Positions 41,870-52,894 of a stretch of DNA of 64,000 nt are shown here, in pieces. The first letter of the stretch is position 1. The number at the start of each line of letters is the position of its first letter. The position numbers were made by a program, and so were the translations under genes. Under the pieces are notes generated by a model. The model was not told the origin of the DNA and ran no database searches. It worked only from the letters and a program-made list of their open reading frames with translations. The stretch is from JACPYM01 sp963699175 (lineage in GTDB: Bacteria; Acidobacteriota; Blastocatellia; RBC074), in assembly GCA_963699175.1 (NCBI GenBank), contig OY969418.1, forward strand, positions 8,494,001 through 8,558,000, in the 5' to 3' direction.

Positions 41870-42367
41870 TTACTTCGCTTTCACTTTAATCACGAAATAG
41901 GTAAACAGTTTGCCGTTATCCACCAGCAATTGATGCGGCAGGTCGGTCGGGATGTGCACCACGTCGCCAGCGGCGAGCTTGCGCCGCTCGCCGCCTTTGA
42001 TCGAATCGCCCCGCGTTTCGCCGGGTTCGGTCTGTTTGGCGTTGACGACTTCGCCGCCGATGACCAGCGTAGCCTCGCCGCTTTCCACGACGAAGTAATC
42101 GTCCATATGCGCGTGGACTTCGGGGATACCATTGGCTTCGCGGCGGGTAATCGAGACGTTGCTCGAGCCGTAATCGGCTAGCTTGATGCTGGAGATTTTG
42201 TACGGGCCAGTGACTTTATCGTGTAAGGGTTTTTCATAGCCTTTTAGTTCTTTGGCGCTCCAATAGGCGAAGTTTGGTGGGTCGGCGATTGGCCGTTTAA
42301 TGACGGCAATTGCGCCGACACAGACGACGAAAGACAGTGCTAGTGCTGCAAACAGAGTGGACTTCAT
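41870..42367 (-). CDS. exported cupin-domain protein
   Basis: A 165-residue protein with a signal anchor/peptide (MKSTLFAALALSFVVCVGAI) and AAGGAG before the ATG. The cupin barrel has EVHAHMDDYFVVESGEATLV (His pair and Glu) and VVHIPTDLPHQLLVDNGK (second metal His). Small cupins of this kind hold one metal and either isomerise sugars or bind small ligands. It lies 28 bp from the heme/HEAT gene start region and is on the same strand, so the three genes from 42849 down may form a transcript. Substrate unknown. Confidence 0.82.
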   Translation of the reverse strand: MKSTLFAALALSFVVCVGAIAVIKRPIADPPNFAYWSAKELKGYEKPLHDKVTGPYKISSIKLADYGSSNVSITRREANGIPEVHAHMDDYFVVESGEATLVIGGEVVNAKQTEPGETRGDSIKGGERRKLAAGDVVHIPTDLPHQLLVDNGKLFTYFVIKVKAK

Positions 42368-42456
42368 GATTGTGCTCTCCTTGTGCGATGAAAAACTTGA
42401 TTTGGGTTTGTGGGCGATAAAGCAGCCTCACTTGCATGGTTTTATCAATCTCGGCC

Positions 42457-42849
42457 TTAGTCTTTGGCCTCAACCTTATTGGCCGTGGAAAGAATCATTT
42501 GCCACCGCCCTTCTCGCTGCTCATACACATCCATAGCGGAATATGTACCGTCATACCCCGCTTTCTTGGAGCGAGCCTTAACCCTGATGCTGGCCTGCAC
42601 TACTGCCACGCCTTCGCGTATATTCACGCGAATGTCTTCAAGTTCGGCCGCTTCGAATTTGAAGTCGCCGGATGAAAGGTCAGCCAGCCATTCCTCTTTG
42701 GTTAGGTTTACTCCGTTAGGGTCGGTGAAGATGAAGTCATCCGCCAGTATATCGTCAAGCACCGGCGTGTTGCTCTTAAGACAAGCTTCAATGAAATTAT
42801 GTTCAAGCTCTGCGACCTGTCGTTGTTCGCTGGATTTTTGATCCGTCAT
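42457..42849 (-). CDS. NTF2-like (SnoaL/DUF4440) protein
   Basis: The 130-residue protein starts at 42849 with GGAGG just upstream. It has the NTF2-like cone: EHNFIEACLKSNTPVLDDIL, ADDFIFTDPNGVNLTKEEWL, EDIRVNIREGVAVVQASIRV and YDGTYSAMDVYEQREGRWQM. The fold is a small cavity-forming domain used by ketosteroid isomerases and by many uncharacterised proteins. No signal peptide, hence cytoplasmic. The longer frame up to 43047 runs into the terminator of the TonB gene. Function unknown. Confidence 0.83.
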   Translation of the reverse strand: MTDQKSSEQRQVAELEHNFIEACLKSNTPVLDDILADDFIFTDPNGVNLTKEEWLADLSSGDFKFEAAELEDIRVNIREGVAVVQASIRVKARSKKAGYDGTYSAMDVYEQREGRWQMILSTANKVEAKD

Positions 42850-42920
42850 AGCCTCCGTCTTCCTTCCGCTCAATTGTTTTATGCTTCGATTGAGAAGCCG
42901 CATTGTCATTCGCTGTGCCT

Positions 42921-42957
42921 GAAAACAAAAGGGCTGACGCCGTAACGCCAGCCCTTT
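42921..42957 (-). terminator. Rho-independent terminator of TonB-dependent receptor
   Basis: On the minus strand AAAGGGCTGGCG (from 42957) pairs with CGTCAGCCCTTT (one mismatch), followed by TTTGTTTTC. It lies 23 bp after the receptor stop codon at 42980. Confidence 0.85.
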
Positions 42958-42979
42958 CGTAGTTACAACCGTAGTGTGC

Positions 42980-45900
42980 TTAGAAGTTAATTCTCGCCAT
43001 AATCTGACCCGAACGTTCTCCGGTGCGAACGCCCGTCGGAATACCAAAGTTGTTCACTGGTGTTCCAGTGCCCGTCGCGGGCCGGAACGGAACGCCGCCA
43101 AAGCCAAAATTCGTGCGGTTGAAGATATTGAAGAATTCCGCCCGAATCTCGAAGTTGACGTTTTCTCGAATCCGCGTCCGCTTGATAAAGCCCATGTTGT
43201 CACTATAGACATTCGGGTTGCGCAGTTCGCTTAGGTAGACTGGTGAATTGCCTAGCTCGAACTGTCCCGGGATGCTGTAGAAATCGTTGTTCAACCAGTT
43301 GGTTGAAACTGTACGATCATACTGGCCATTCGGCAATAAGCCTTTCCGCGGATCGAGGTCTTGCCGGCTGATGCCAGTCTGAATTGCTTTGCCGGGAATG
43401 ATGTTGACGCGCTTACGACCGTAGGCAAAGCCCCAGTTGGGATAAGTGAGGGTCTGAGCATTCAGCAGGAACAAGGCTCCTGACGCATAGTTTCCAACAA
43501 AAGAAACCGTCCAACCGCCCACCACTCGGTCAAGCACCTTATTGCTGGAAAGGAATTTCTTTCCTTTGCCAAACGGCAGGTCAACCGACGCGATTACGTT
43601 AAGGATGTGTGGAACGTCCGTGTACTGTAGGCTCTTTTCAAACGCCAGGACGCCATCCATCCCAAGCGTCGAAATGGAGCGGTCAGTTTTTGGATTGCGG
43701 TTGTTGGAATCGCCACCCGTTTGCGAACCGGAAGCATTGGTCAGGGATTTCGACCAGGTGTAGTTCACTTCGGTAAACAGATTGCCGAAGCGACGATCCA
43801 GTTTCACTTGCAAGGAGTCATACCACGAACTGCCCACCGGATTATATTCGTCGCTGACCGGCCCATTGATATGTGGGTACGGACGCAAGGCACGCGCGAG
43901 TGTCGCGCCCGATGTGGTGCTTGTCTTGCCCCAATCCGCAATGAAGTTTGGATACGGCGATCTGTAACCTGCTGCGACAACCGCGGGGTCGTCAATGTAT
44001 TTGAAGAGCAGATCTCCAAGCGCATAGTACTTCGCATCCAACAGGTTCAACGAGAAGTGGTTGGCCGAAAGTCTTGTACCACGCATACCGATGTAGGCAA
44101 CTTCCGCCACGAACTTAAACGGCAATTCGCGCTGGAAGCCGATGCTCCAGTTTTGGAAGCGCGGCGCAACACCGGATTTCGGACTGATGTAATAGATTTC
44201 ATCAGCCGCATTGCCAGACGAAGGATTGATGACGCCGGGCGGGATAAAGTTGGCATTCGCGACAAAGCCGTTATCCCAATTCAACCCGCTCACGCCATCT
44301 GCAACCGTGGCAAACCCGGTCGCACAACGCAAACAGAAACCACCCATCAAACCGTTACCGGCGGCATAGTACATACCGTAGCCAGCCCGGAAGACCGTTT
44401 TCTGATTGATAGCCCAAGCCAGACCGGCGCGTGGGCCTACTGAGGAATAGTCAATTTTGCCGAAGCGATCCTGGCCATTACAGCCATTGCAATCCCCCAA
44501 ATATGCCAGTGCGCCTTTCAACCCTGATCTGGGATCAGTAACGTTCGGATCAAATGAAGTGAAAGAGCCAATGGGATCAGTTTGCCGTGGGGTAGGCAGT
44601 TCATAACGCAGGCCCAAATTCAAGGTCAGGTTGGGACGCACCCTCCAATCCGTTTGGGCATAGCCCGCGTTGTAACCGAACTTGGCCGAAATGCCGGTGC
44701 CGTTGAAAGTGCGCGAGGAAGTATTGACCAGTCCAAGCAGGAAGCTGGCAAACGGATCGCCACCAGCGCCATTCAACGCGGTTTGATTGGCGGCAAAGTT
44801 GAAGACGCCTTGCACGCCAGCGTCATCAAATGCGCCAGAGGGCAATGGTTGACCTGTCGTGCGCATCCAACGTTTATCAAAGCCAAACTTCCAGTTGAAG
44901 TTGCCCTTGACCCAGCTTACATCAGCACGGACGTGGTCGGTGTTATTGAACTGTGTGCCATTGGTCTTAGTGCCGTTAGTATCGGCTAGAGCTTGGTACA
45001 CACCGGCAAAGTTCACCACGGGGAAGGCATCAGTGCCAGCTTCCTGGACGCCTTTTAAGCCCAAGCGTTGCGGCCAGCCTTTGCCGACGCTCTGGTTTTC
45101 AAAATACGCGCGCAACTTCGTGATGCCATAGCTCACGTGCAAGTTCAGCGTCGGACTCAAAATCCAATCGTAATTGAAGCGGGCAAAGATCGGCTTGTTC
45201 GGGCTAAAGGCATTACCACCGTTGCCAAGTAAAGGATCGGGCAATGGGCCTGTCACGACGGCGCCGATGTATTGCTGCGTGTAGAAGAAATTGAAAAGAT
45301 GCTTCGCCCCGATATTCTGATTGATCTTGATGCTCCAGGAATCTTGCTTGTTGACGCTGGTCGTCGTCTGCAAATAATTCAGCGTTAAATTCCCATTCGT
45401 CGGTTGGGGAATCAACGCCAGAACGTTCTTACTAACATTGCTGAAGCGATTAGACGGAATAATGTTGCCGGGGAATTGTACCCTGGTAACCGGATCGTAA
45501 ATCAGCTTGCCGGGCGCACCGGGCAAAGGCGCAGCTATGAGGTATTCGGAAAAATCCCCCTGCCGCATTTTCAGCGTCGGCAAAGTGAGAAAGCTTGAAG
45601 TCGCGGTGGTGCGACGAAAGTTATCCGTCGTGAATAAGAAGAAGGATTTATTCCTGCCCTCGTTGTACGCAAGTGGCCCAAAAACTTTTTTCGGCAAATA
45701 AATGGGGCCGCCTATCGTGGCGCCGTAGTTATTGCCGTGAAATGGAGTCTTTCTGAAAACCGGGTTGGCAGCAGTAGAACTGGCTTTGCCCGCCCACGAA
45801 GCAGCATTGAGCGCGCTACTGGTATGGAAGTCGAAAGCATTGCCGTGAAATTGGCTGCCGCCGGATTTCGTCACGAATGATTCGATGCCGCCGCCTGTGC

Positions 45901-46582
45901 GACCGTATTCGGCCGCGAAGGTGTTGTTAATCAGGCGAAACTCTCCAATAGCTTCATAAGCCGGATAGCCATTGAAAATCACACCGCCTGATTCCGGGTT
46001 CGTCATATTCGCGCCATCCAGCAGGATTTCCTTGGCGCGCCGCGCGCCGCCGGAAATTCCGCCTTCTGAGCCTGCGCCATAGGTCACGCCGGGTTGGAAG
46101 CTGACAAAGGCTTCCATATTACGAATACCCCCCGCTGAAACCGGTGCATCGTTAAACAGCTTGGGAGCAAAGCTGACGCCGATTTCGGTTGTCGTGGATT
46201 GCAATTGAGGAATGTCGGAAGTAACCGTCACCGAATCGGAAAGATTTCCCGCTTCGAGTTTCGCATCAGCCACCGAACGGACGCCGACAGCGATAACAAT
46301 GCCCTTGAGTGTCAGTTTTTTGAAGCCTGGCGCTTCGATTGCCACATTGTATGCGCCGACTTCCAAACTGGGCAGCACATACAGCCCTTCGCTGGTGGAT
46401 GTGGTTTCAAAAGTACGTCCGGTCGCGACGTGTGTGGCTGTGACTTTTGCCTTCGCTACCACACCGCCGTTGGCATCAGCAACGGTTCCGGTCATTGAGC
46501 CGCCAGTCAATTGTGCGAATGCCAAGCTGCCTGCCAGAAGCAGTAGACAAATAAGAGAAATAGTTGGGCGAATGATCTTCAT
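42980..46582 (-). CDS. Oar-like TonB-dependent receptor with carboxypeptidase-regulatory domain
   Basis: The 1200-residue outer membrane protein starts with a signal peptide (MKIIRPTISLICLLLLAGSL, cut near FAQ), preceded by GAGGTGATGG. Residues 24-110: carboxypeptidase-regulatory domain (GGSMTGTVADANGGVVAKAK). Then a plug-like region (GGARRAKEILLDGANMTN, GRTGGGIESFVTKSGGSQFH) and a large barrel ending in aromatic IMARINF. This architecture is characteristic of Acidobacteriota receptors for complex carbohydrates or peptides. Near residue 700 is a CNGCNGQ motif. Barrel strands look regular. The gene lies in a degradation neighbourhood (heparinase II/III downstream on the same strand), so it may import oligosaccharides. 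A terminator follows. Confidence 0.9.
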   Translation of the reverse strand: MKIIRPTISLICLLLLAGSLAFAQLTGGSMTGTVADANGGVVAKAKVTATHVATGRTFETTSTSEGLYVLPSLEVGAYNVAIEAPGFKKLTLKGIVIAVGVRSVADAKLEAGNLSDSVTVTSDIPQLQSTTTEIGVSFAPKLFNDAPVSAGGIRNMEAFVSFQPGVTYGAGSEGGISGGARRAKEILLDGANMTNPESGGVIFNGYPAYEAIGEFRLINNTFAAEYGRTGGGIESFVTKSGGSQFHGNAFDFHTSSALNAASWAGKASSTAANPVFRKTPFHGNNYGATIGGPIYLPKKVFGPLAYNEGRNKSFFLFTTDNFRRTTATSSFLTLPTLKMRQGDFSEYLIAAPLPGAPGKLIYDPVTRVQFPGNIIPSNRFSNVSKNVLALIPQPTNGNLTLNYLQTTTSVNKQDSWSIKINQNIGAKHLFNFFYTQQYIGAVVTGPLPDPLLGNGGNAFSPNKPIFARFNYDWILSPTLNLHVSYGITKLRAYFENQSVGKGWPQRLGLKGVQEAGTDAFPVVNFAGVYQALADTNGTKTNGTQFNNTDHVRADVSWVKGNFNWKFGFDKRWMRTTGQPLPSGAFDDAGVQGVFNFAANQTALNGAGGDPFASFLLGLVNTSSRTFNGTGISAKFGYNAGYAQTDWRVRPNLTLNLGLRYELPTPRQTDPIGSFTSFDPNVTDPRSGLKGALAYLGDCNGCNGQDRFGKIDYSSVGPRAGLAWAINQKTVFRAGYGMYYAAGNGLMGGFCLRCATGFATVADGVSGLNWDNGFVANANFIPPGVINPSSGNAADEIYYISPKSGVAPRFQNWSIGFQRELPFKFVAEVAYIGMRGTRLSANHFSLNLLDAKYYALGDLLFKYIDDPAVVAAGYRSPYPNFIADWGKTSTTSGATLARALRPYPHINGPVSDEYNPVGSSWYDSLQVKLDRRFGNLFTEVNYTWSKSLTNASGSQTGGDSNNRNPKTDRSISTLGMDGVLAFEKSLQYTDVPHILNVIASVDLPFGKGKKFLSSNKVLDRVVGGWTVSFVGNYASGALFLLNAQTLTYPNWGFAYGRKRVNIIPGKAIQTGISRQDLDPRKGLLPNGQYDRTVSTNWLNNDFYSIPGQFELGNSPVYLSELRNPNVYSDNMGFIKRTRIRENVNFEIRAEFFNIFNRTNFGFGGVPFRPATGTGTPVNNFGIPTGVRTGERSGQIMARINF

Positions 46583-46810
46583 TCCATCACCTCATAAGTT
46601 TTGGGGTTGTCATAAATGGCGCTTGCGCTGCTGTGCAAAAGCCAGAGTCGAACGCGGTGTTGCCAGGAATCGGGAGCTTTTTTGACGGCGTTACAATCTG
46701 CCGTCTGCGCAAATGTTAGAAGCCAGCAAAGCTTTGGGAATGCAATGCGCGGACTGTATTAAGCCTGTGTAAAGTTGTCAAGAGGTTAAACCAATTCAGC
46801 AAATTGCCTC

Positions 46811-49189
46811 TCAGCGCAACCTGATCTCATCTTCCCAATACCGCCACTTTGCATAACCAGTACGCGGCGGCGCGCCGTCAAGTTGCAACCCAAAAGTGTT
46901 TGGCAATGCTTCCTGCAAAACCTGATTGCGAAAGCTGAGCTTGGTCAGGGTTGCCGCGCCGTAGCTGAGTTGATTGCCGTTGAGTTTGGCAAACAGATAC
47001 GAAGCATCAGTCTCGAACTCGCCATACTTCACCTTGCCGAGCGCATATTGATAACGCGGGCCAACGGCTTCGCGCGCTAAATCCATTTCGAGATCGAATT
47101 TGACGCAGAGGTAAGATTTCCCCGCGCCATTGGGGATTTCCAGACCAAGGGCGCGGCCTGACTTGTCTACTTCGAGCAGGCGAAAGTCAACCGGGAAGCT
47201 ATCGCCTTTGCCGTCGAGTGGTAAGAGAATTGTCACGAAGAATTCGAAATCACCGGCTTGATAGAACTGCGAGACGCTTTGATAGATCGCCGTTTCATCT
47301 TGAAAGTGGCGCGTGACGGGAAACGTGCCGAGTTGTTTGCCCTGTGCATTTTCAGGGAAATAGATCAGCAACATCTTGTTGGGCGGCAGCTCATCCGTCT
47401 GAATTTTGTCATACATCGTGGTGAAAAAATTCGACTTCTCGTTGAGGATTTTGCTCCTGGTGCCGGTTTGGCGCGTGTGCCAGAGGTTGGTGAAGGTGTA
47501 GTAGTCGGGCCGCAACACTTTGATGGCGTCAATCACGACAAACATCTCGCGCCCCGTTTTCAGGTAACTCACGACACGGTCCCACTGGTAGCCGAGTTCG
47601 TTATCAATCACGCGCGTGCGACTGGCGTCCACATCTTTGAACTTGAGGAAATCAATCTTCTGCGTGGTGACGTGGCGGTAAGCGCCTGAGTTGCGTAGGA
47701 ATTCAAACATGTCCTGCGTCTTGTCGCGTTTGTTTTTGCGCGCGACGACGCGGTTGTGGAAGTAATCGGCACGCCACGCTCCGTACTGTCCGCTCGGCAA
47801 ATCGGGGCGATAGCCGCCGTCGTGCAACAAGACCGAGCCGCCGCTCATCAACAGCGCGATGCTGTTTTCGTCGGCGTGGCCGTGGTGCATTTTCTCTTCT
47901 TCGACCGAGAGCGTTTGTCGCAAGAAATCGCGCCCGAGCAGACCGCCGTCGCCTTCGTCACGATAATTCAGCAACATCATCGTGCTTGCCCTGTCCCAGC
48001 CGTTGCGAAAAACAATCTTCTTACCGATTACATCTTCCAGCACGTCCTGGCTCAAATTTGTCGGCGCCTGCGGCTTGATTGAATCGTCCGCCCAGCGACA
48101 GGCGTCCGTGAAAGGCGAGCCAACGCCAATGCCGACGTTGACGTTAGCAACATCGGGCAGGTTCTGCGCTTTGGCCATTCGTTCGAGCGCGCGTTTGGTG
48201 AGCTGTTCGGCCACGTACTTATATTGCGGGTTGTGATAGAGGGCCGCCGCCTTTTCATAGACAGGCACGAAGCGCTCCCAACCGCTGTTCCAATGCGAAT
48301 CGCCGAAGTCGGCCAGGTTGCCGTGCGGCGTCAGCAGTTGCGCAAAGTAGTCCAGGTAGTAATGAATCTGCGGTGAGCGCAGCACGTCTTCGCGTTGCGC
48401 AATGTCGGCGTAGGAAAAGACCGAATAGAGCCAGACGCCGTGATAGCCGGTCGCGTCTTCAATCTCCCACTGTTTCAAACTGTCACTCGCCAACGTCTCG
48501 GCAAGCTGCTTCCATTTTGCCGCGTTGGGATGATTGGCGAGCGCGACGGCGCCGTAATACAGACTCTCAGCGCGCAGCATCGCGCGGTTGTGCGCGCCCC
48601 ATTCGGGATAATAGAAAATGAAATCGAGGCTGAAGGCCAAATCTTTTTCAATCTTTGTTTTGGTTTTTTCGTCCAGCGCGCCGCTCGCGCGGATGCGCAT
48701 GTACGAGCGTGCGTAGGGCGGCATGATGAAGAAGTTCGAGATGGCAGGCACGCCGTCGCGGTATTCGGCGCGTTTGCCCGGATAGTCGAGCGGGATGATG
48801 GCGCGCAAATCGCCGTAGCTTGAGAGCAGGTCGCGCGCTTTTTCGGCGTAGCTTTTGTCCTTCGTCTCTTGATAGAGAAAGCCCAGCAGGTCGGCCAGGT
48901 AGATTGGATGAGCAGGCGCGTCGTAGCCCCACAACTCGCTTGGCTTGGTCTCGCGTTTCCAGCGTTCGATGACGGCGGGTGCGTCGGCCCAACCTTTGTC
49001 GGCAGCAATTTTTAGGTAGCGCAGGTAGTCGCTTTTGAGTGTTTGTGCTTGCCCAATAGTGGCGGCCAACAAGACTACAAGCCCCAACGGAGCGAAGTAT
49101 GAAAGCCTGGGGCCGCGCCGCAGGTTGCGGGTGGTAAAAATAATCAAGCCCTGAAGGGGCGCAATAAAACGATTTCGTCTTTTGTTCAT
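46811..49189 (-). CDS. heparinase II/III-like polysaccharide lyase (start uncertain)
   Basis: A protein of up to 792 residues. The N-terminal half is an alpha/alpha toroid (WGAHNRAMLRAESLYYGAVA with catalytic-type residues). The C-terminal half is a beta sandwich with HHGHADENSIALLMSGGSVL and HDGGYRPDLPSGQYG, the heparinase II/III signature. It is exported: signal peptide core LGLVVLLAATIGQAQ. The ATG at 49189 lies inside a palindromic element (49080-49282) whose sequence encodes the first 35 residues, so either the element supplies the start and the positive n-region, or the native start was lost. It degrades acidic polysaccharide by beta elimination; the substrate (alginate, heparin-like or ulvan) is not known. 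Confidence 0.83.
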   Translation of the reverse strand: MNKRRNRFIAPLQGLIIFTTRNLRRGPRLSYFAPLGLVVLLAATIGQAQTLKSDYLRYLKIAADKGWADAPAVIERWKRETKPSELWGYDAPAHPIYLADLLGFLYQETKDKSYAEKARDLLSSYGDLRAIIPLDYPGKRAEYRDGVPAISNFFIMPPYARSYMRIRASGALDEKTKTKIEKDLAFSLDFIFYYPEWGAHNRAMLRAESLYYGAVALANHPNAAKWKQLAETLASDSLKQWEIEDATGYHGVWLYSVFSYADIAQREDVLRSPQIHYYLDYFAQLLTPHGNLADFGDSHWNSGWERFVPVYEKAAALYHNPQYKYVAEQLTKRALERMAKAQNLPDVANVNVGIGVGSPFTDACRWADDSIKPQAPTNLSQDVLEDVIGKKIVFRNGWDRASTMMLLNYRDEGDGGLLGRDFLRQTLSVEEEKMHHGHADENSIALLMSGGSVLLHDGGYRPDLPSGQYGAWRADYFHNRVVARKNKRDKTQDMFEFLRNSGAYRHVTTQKIDFLKFKDVDASRTRVIDNELGYQWDRVVSYLKTGREMFVVIDAIKVLRPDYYTFTNLWHTRQTGTRSKILNEKSNFFTTMYDKIQTDELPPNKMLLIYFPENAQGKQLGTFPVTRHFQDETAIYQSVSQFYQAGDFEFFVTILLPLDGKGDSFPVDFRLLEVDKSGRALGLEIPNGAGKSYLCVKFDLEMDLAREAVGPRYQYALGKVKYGEFETDASYLFAKLNGNQLSYGAATLTKLSFRNQVLQEALPNTFGLQLDGAPPRTGYAKWRYWEDEIRLR

Positions 49190-49282
49190 TGCTGTTATTT
49201 CGCCCCGTTGGGGCTTTCAAAACCTATTTGTCTTCTTCCCAGGGCGTTGCCCTGGGCTGTCATATTGCGCCCCGTTGGGGCT
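49080..49282. repeat. 203-bp palindromic element overlapping an N-terminus
   Basis: The ends AGCCCCAACGGAGCG (49080-) and its counterpart ending at 49282 are inverted with a few mismatches. Internal hairpins include CCCAGGGCGTTGCCCTGGG at 49238-49256 and GCCCCGTTGGGGC at 49202-49214. It spans the start codon of the heparinase gene and the gap to the MetE-like gene's 3' end (49296). Confidence 0.85.
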
Positions 49283-49295
49283 GACTATGATGCCT

Positions 49296-50315
49296 TCATG
49301 CTTGCTTGCCCAAAAACAGATCGCGCCCCTTCACTAGCGCCGCGATCTTCCGATCCGCAATCGAACGCTTGTTCATCCAGAAGCCGCAATCAGGATTGAC
49401 CCATTTGATGCGCCCGTCGCCCACTATGCGCGTGGCCTCTTCGATTCGACACGCAATCAGGTCGGGCGTCTCGACCGTGTTGACCTTGATGTCAATCACG
49501 CCCAAGCCGAGGCCCATGCGCGGGTCGAGTTCGTCTTTGAAATATTGCAACTCGCTGTAGCCGCGAAAGGCCATCTCGATAAGGATGTGATCGCAGTGCA
49601 GCCGGTTCAAAAAGCCGATCAGCTTGTGCCATTCGCCATGTTGAATAGATTGGCCGCCGTAGTTACCAAAGCATAGGTGTACGCCTTTCTCTTTGGCCTG
49701 TGTGGCCGCGTCCAAAACGACGTTGATTGCGGCGGCGGCCCATTCGCCTTCGTCGGGATGGCCGGTAATGTTGGCTTCGTCAATTTGGATTACCTGTGCG
49801 TCAAGCTCCGGCACTTGTTTGGCTAAGGCATGCGCCAGGCCGAGAGCCAATGCGTCGCGGCTCTTGTAATGATGATCCATCAATGTCTTCGAGAGCATGT
49901 GTGGCCCCGTCAACGTGAACTTCATCGGGTGGGTCGTACAGGCGCGGGCGCGGCGATAGTCTTCGCCCAGATTCAATGTGCCTTCATCAATCGGCCCATC
50001 GACGACGCCCGCCGGAGCGGCGCGAAAACCCATGCCTTCAAGCGCGCGGAATTCAGCGATGTCGCTGCGCGTGACGCGCGAGCGTATGCCATCCATTGGG
50101 CGAATGAAATATTCGATCATGCCGTTGGTGTCGGGGTGGTTAACATCCCAGCGGTACAACTCGCCGTCGGCGACAACATCAATACCGGCGAGTTCTTGAA
50201 GCTTGAAGACGACTTTGGTCGCGTCCAGCAGGGCCTGTTGGCTGGGCATGCCAATCAGCCATTCGGGTACTGGGTATGAACCAACAACGGTGGTACGGAT
50301 TGCAGGTTGGGTCAC
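49296..50315 (-). CDS. MetE C-terminal-like (UROD/MetE) methyltransferase
   Basis: The 339-residue protein has the MetE C-terminal TIM barrel without the N-terminal half of the full enzyme. Motifs: TTVVGSYPVPEWLIG at the start, DVVADGELYRWDVN, TLTGPHMLSKTLMDHHYKSR, VIQIDEANITGHPDEGEW, LCFGNYGGQ and, near the end, WVNPDCGFWMNK, whose Cys is a probable zinc ligand. Such short MetE-like proteins act on homocysteine or other thiols, or in C1 transfer to other substrates. The ATG at 50315 is preceded by a 14-base AT-rich gap and by the palindrome at 50334-50418. No other methionine genes are adjacent. Confidence 0.85.
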   Translation of the reverse strand: MTQPAIRTTVVGSYPVPEWLIGMPSQQALLDATKVVFKLQELAGIDVVADGELYRWDVNHPDTNGMIEYFIRPMDGIRSRVTRSDIAEFRALEGMGFRAAPAGVVDGPIDEGTLNLGEDYRRARACTTHPMKFTLTGPHMLSKTLMDHHYKSRDALALGLAHALAKQVPELDAQVIQIDEANITGHPDEGEWAAAAINVVLDAATQAKEKGVHLCFGNYGGQSIQHGEWHKLIGFLNRLHCDHILIEMAFRGYSELQYFKDELDPRMGLGLGVIDIKVNTVETPDLIACRIEEATRIVGDGRIKWVNPDCGFWMNKRSIADRKIAALVKGRDLFLGKQA

Positions 50316-50333
50316 GAATGTCTCCTAAGAATA

Positions 50334-50420
50334 ATGTCCGACAAGCTGTCAGAGCTTGTCGTTGACTCCGGCTTAAGCGCACCAGCGAACCCCGACAAGC
50401 TCCGACAGCTTGTCGGACAT
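50334..50420. repeat. GACAAGCTG palindromic element, copy 2
   Basis: Arms 50336-50361 and 50393-50418 pair with one mismatch (26 bp); flanks AT/AT extend it by two. Each arm is self-palindromic (CGACAAGCT, GTCAG, AGCTTGTCG). The left arm is followed by TTGACTCC, the family-specific spacer motif. It lies about 18-20 bp before the MetE-like start codon. Confidence 0.97.
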
Positions 50421-50672
50421 CGGCGCTCAATGAAAAGCGCGCTATCAATAGCATCGCTTGATTGAATTGGCAAAGTGGGAGGAAAGTTTGTGCTCACCCA
50501 AGCTTTCTGTTAGCATCTGCGCCGCATTGCAGTGAACGCAGAAAATGAAGCGACGTGCCGCGCGCAATACGAGTGGCCGGGCGAGCCGGACAACTGGATA
50601 AATAAACGCGTTTGGCTTAACCCCTTCCCAAACAATTTCGGCAACCATTACTGAAGAAGTAGCTTGATCCCG
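50421..50672. other. no gene recognised
   Basis: This 252-bp stretch between the MetE-like gene's upstream palindrome and the histidine kinase gene has no open frame with support, no tRNA-like cloverleaf, and no clear hairpin. It probably contains the promoter of the two-component pair. Confidence 0.5.
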
Positions 50673-51362
50673 ATGGAAAATGAAGCGTTGGCGCAGATCG
50701 GACGTTTGACCGCGCGGCTAATCCACGATTTGCGGAATCAATTGGGTGGGTTGAAGCTCTATGCGGGGTATTTGAAAAAACGTTTAGAGCAAGTCGAAGC
50801 TGGCGAGGCGCGCGCGGAGAGCATAGAAATTACCGAAAAGATCATTGAGGGTTTGGACGCGCTGGCCGAGTTGGCGACGCTGGTGGGCAAGCTGTCCAAG
50901 CCGCTTGAATTGCGGCTCGAATCAGGTGATTTGACCGTGTTGGTCGAGCGGCTGATCGCTTCGCAACGCCAGTCAGCCGATGCGCGCGGCGTGGCGCTGG
51001 CGCGCAGCTTGACTGAAGAGCTGCCTGAGTTTCAGTTCGATCAACAGCAATTGCGTGCAGCGTTGAGCGCGCTGCTTGTGCGCGCTATCGCCGTTACGCC
51101 TGCGGGCGGCACGGTTAGGGTCGAGTTGCAAAGTCAGAATGATGGCTGCGTTCTGAAGATAAGCGATCAGGGCGCAACGCTCGGTGAAACGCAATTACGC
51201 GCGCTCTTCGAGCTTTCGACGAGCGCGCGGCTCAACAAGACTGTGCTTGACCTGGCGCTTGCCAAACACATCGTTGAGGCGCACGGCGGCACTGTCGAAG
51301 TTGCCAATGCTGAGACATCAGGAGCTGTGGTGCAGATAAAGTTGATGATGGCGAAGGGGTGA
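50673..51362 (+). CDS. histidine kinase-like protein with intact H-box and degenerate ATPase domain
   Basis: The 229-residue cytoplasmic protein begins MENEALAQIGRLTARLIHDL, with the phospho-acceptor His18 in HDLRNQLGG. A TTG at 50664 would add three residues. The dimerisation helices run to about residue 90. The C-terminal part should be the HATPase: N-box region ALSALLVRAIAVTPAGG has Arg where the Mg/ATP-coordinating Asn normally stands; ISDQGA is the weak G1 box, and the G2 box is poor. LDLALAKHIVEAHGG is the final helix. It has no sensor domain. It is 40 bp upstream of an NtrC-type regulator, so it should be NtrB-like, but kinase activity may be weak or reversed (phosphatase). Confidence 0.75.
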   Translation: MENEALAQIGRLTARLIHDLRNQLGGLKLYAGYLKKRLEQVEAGEARAESIEITEKIIEGLDALAELATLVGKLSKPLELRLESGDLTVLVERLIASQRQSADARGVALARSLTEELPEFQFDQQQLRAALSALLVRAIAVTPAGGTVRVELQSQNDGCVLKISDQGATLGETQLRALFELSTSARLNKTVLDLALAKHIVEAHGGTVEVANAETSGAVVQIKLMMAKG

Positions 51363-51402
51363 AGAGCCTCCCTTCAATTCTTCAAAAAACAAGGCAGAAC
51401 GC

Positions 51403-52875
<1,473 letters not shown>

Positions 52876-52894
52876 AATTAAAAAGGAGTTGAGT

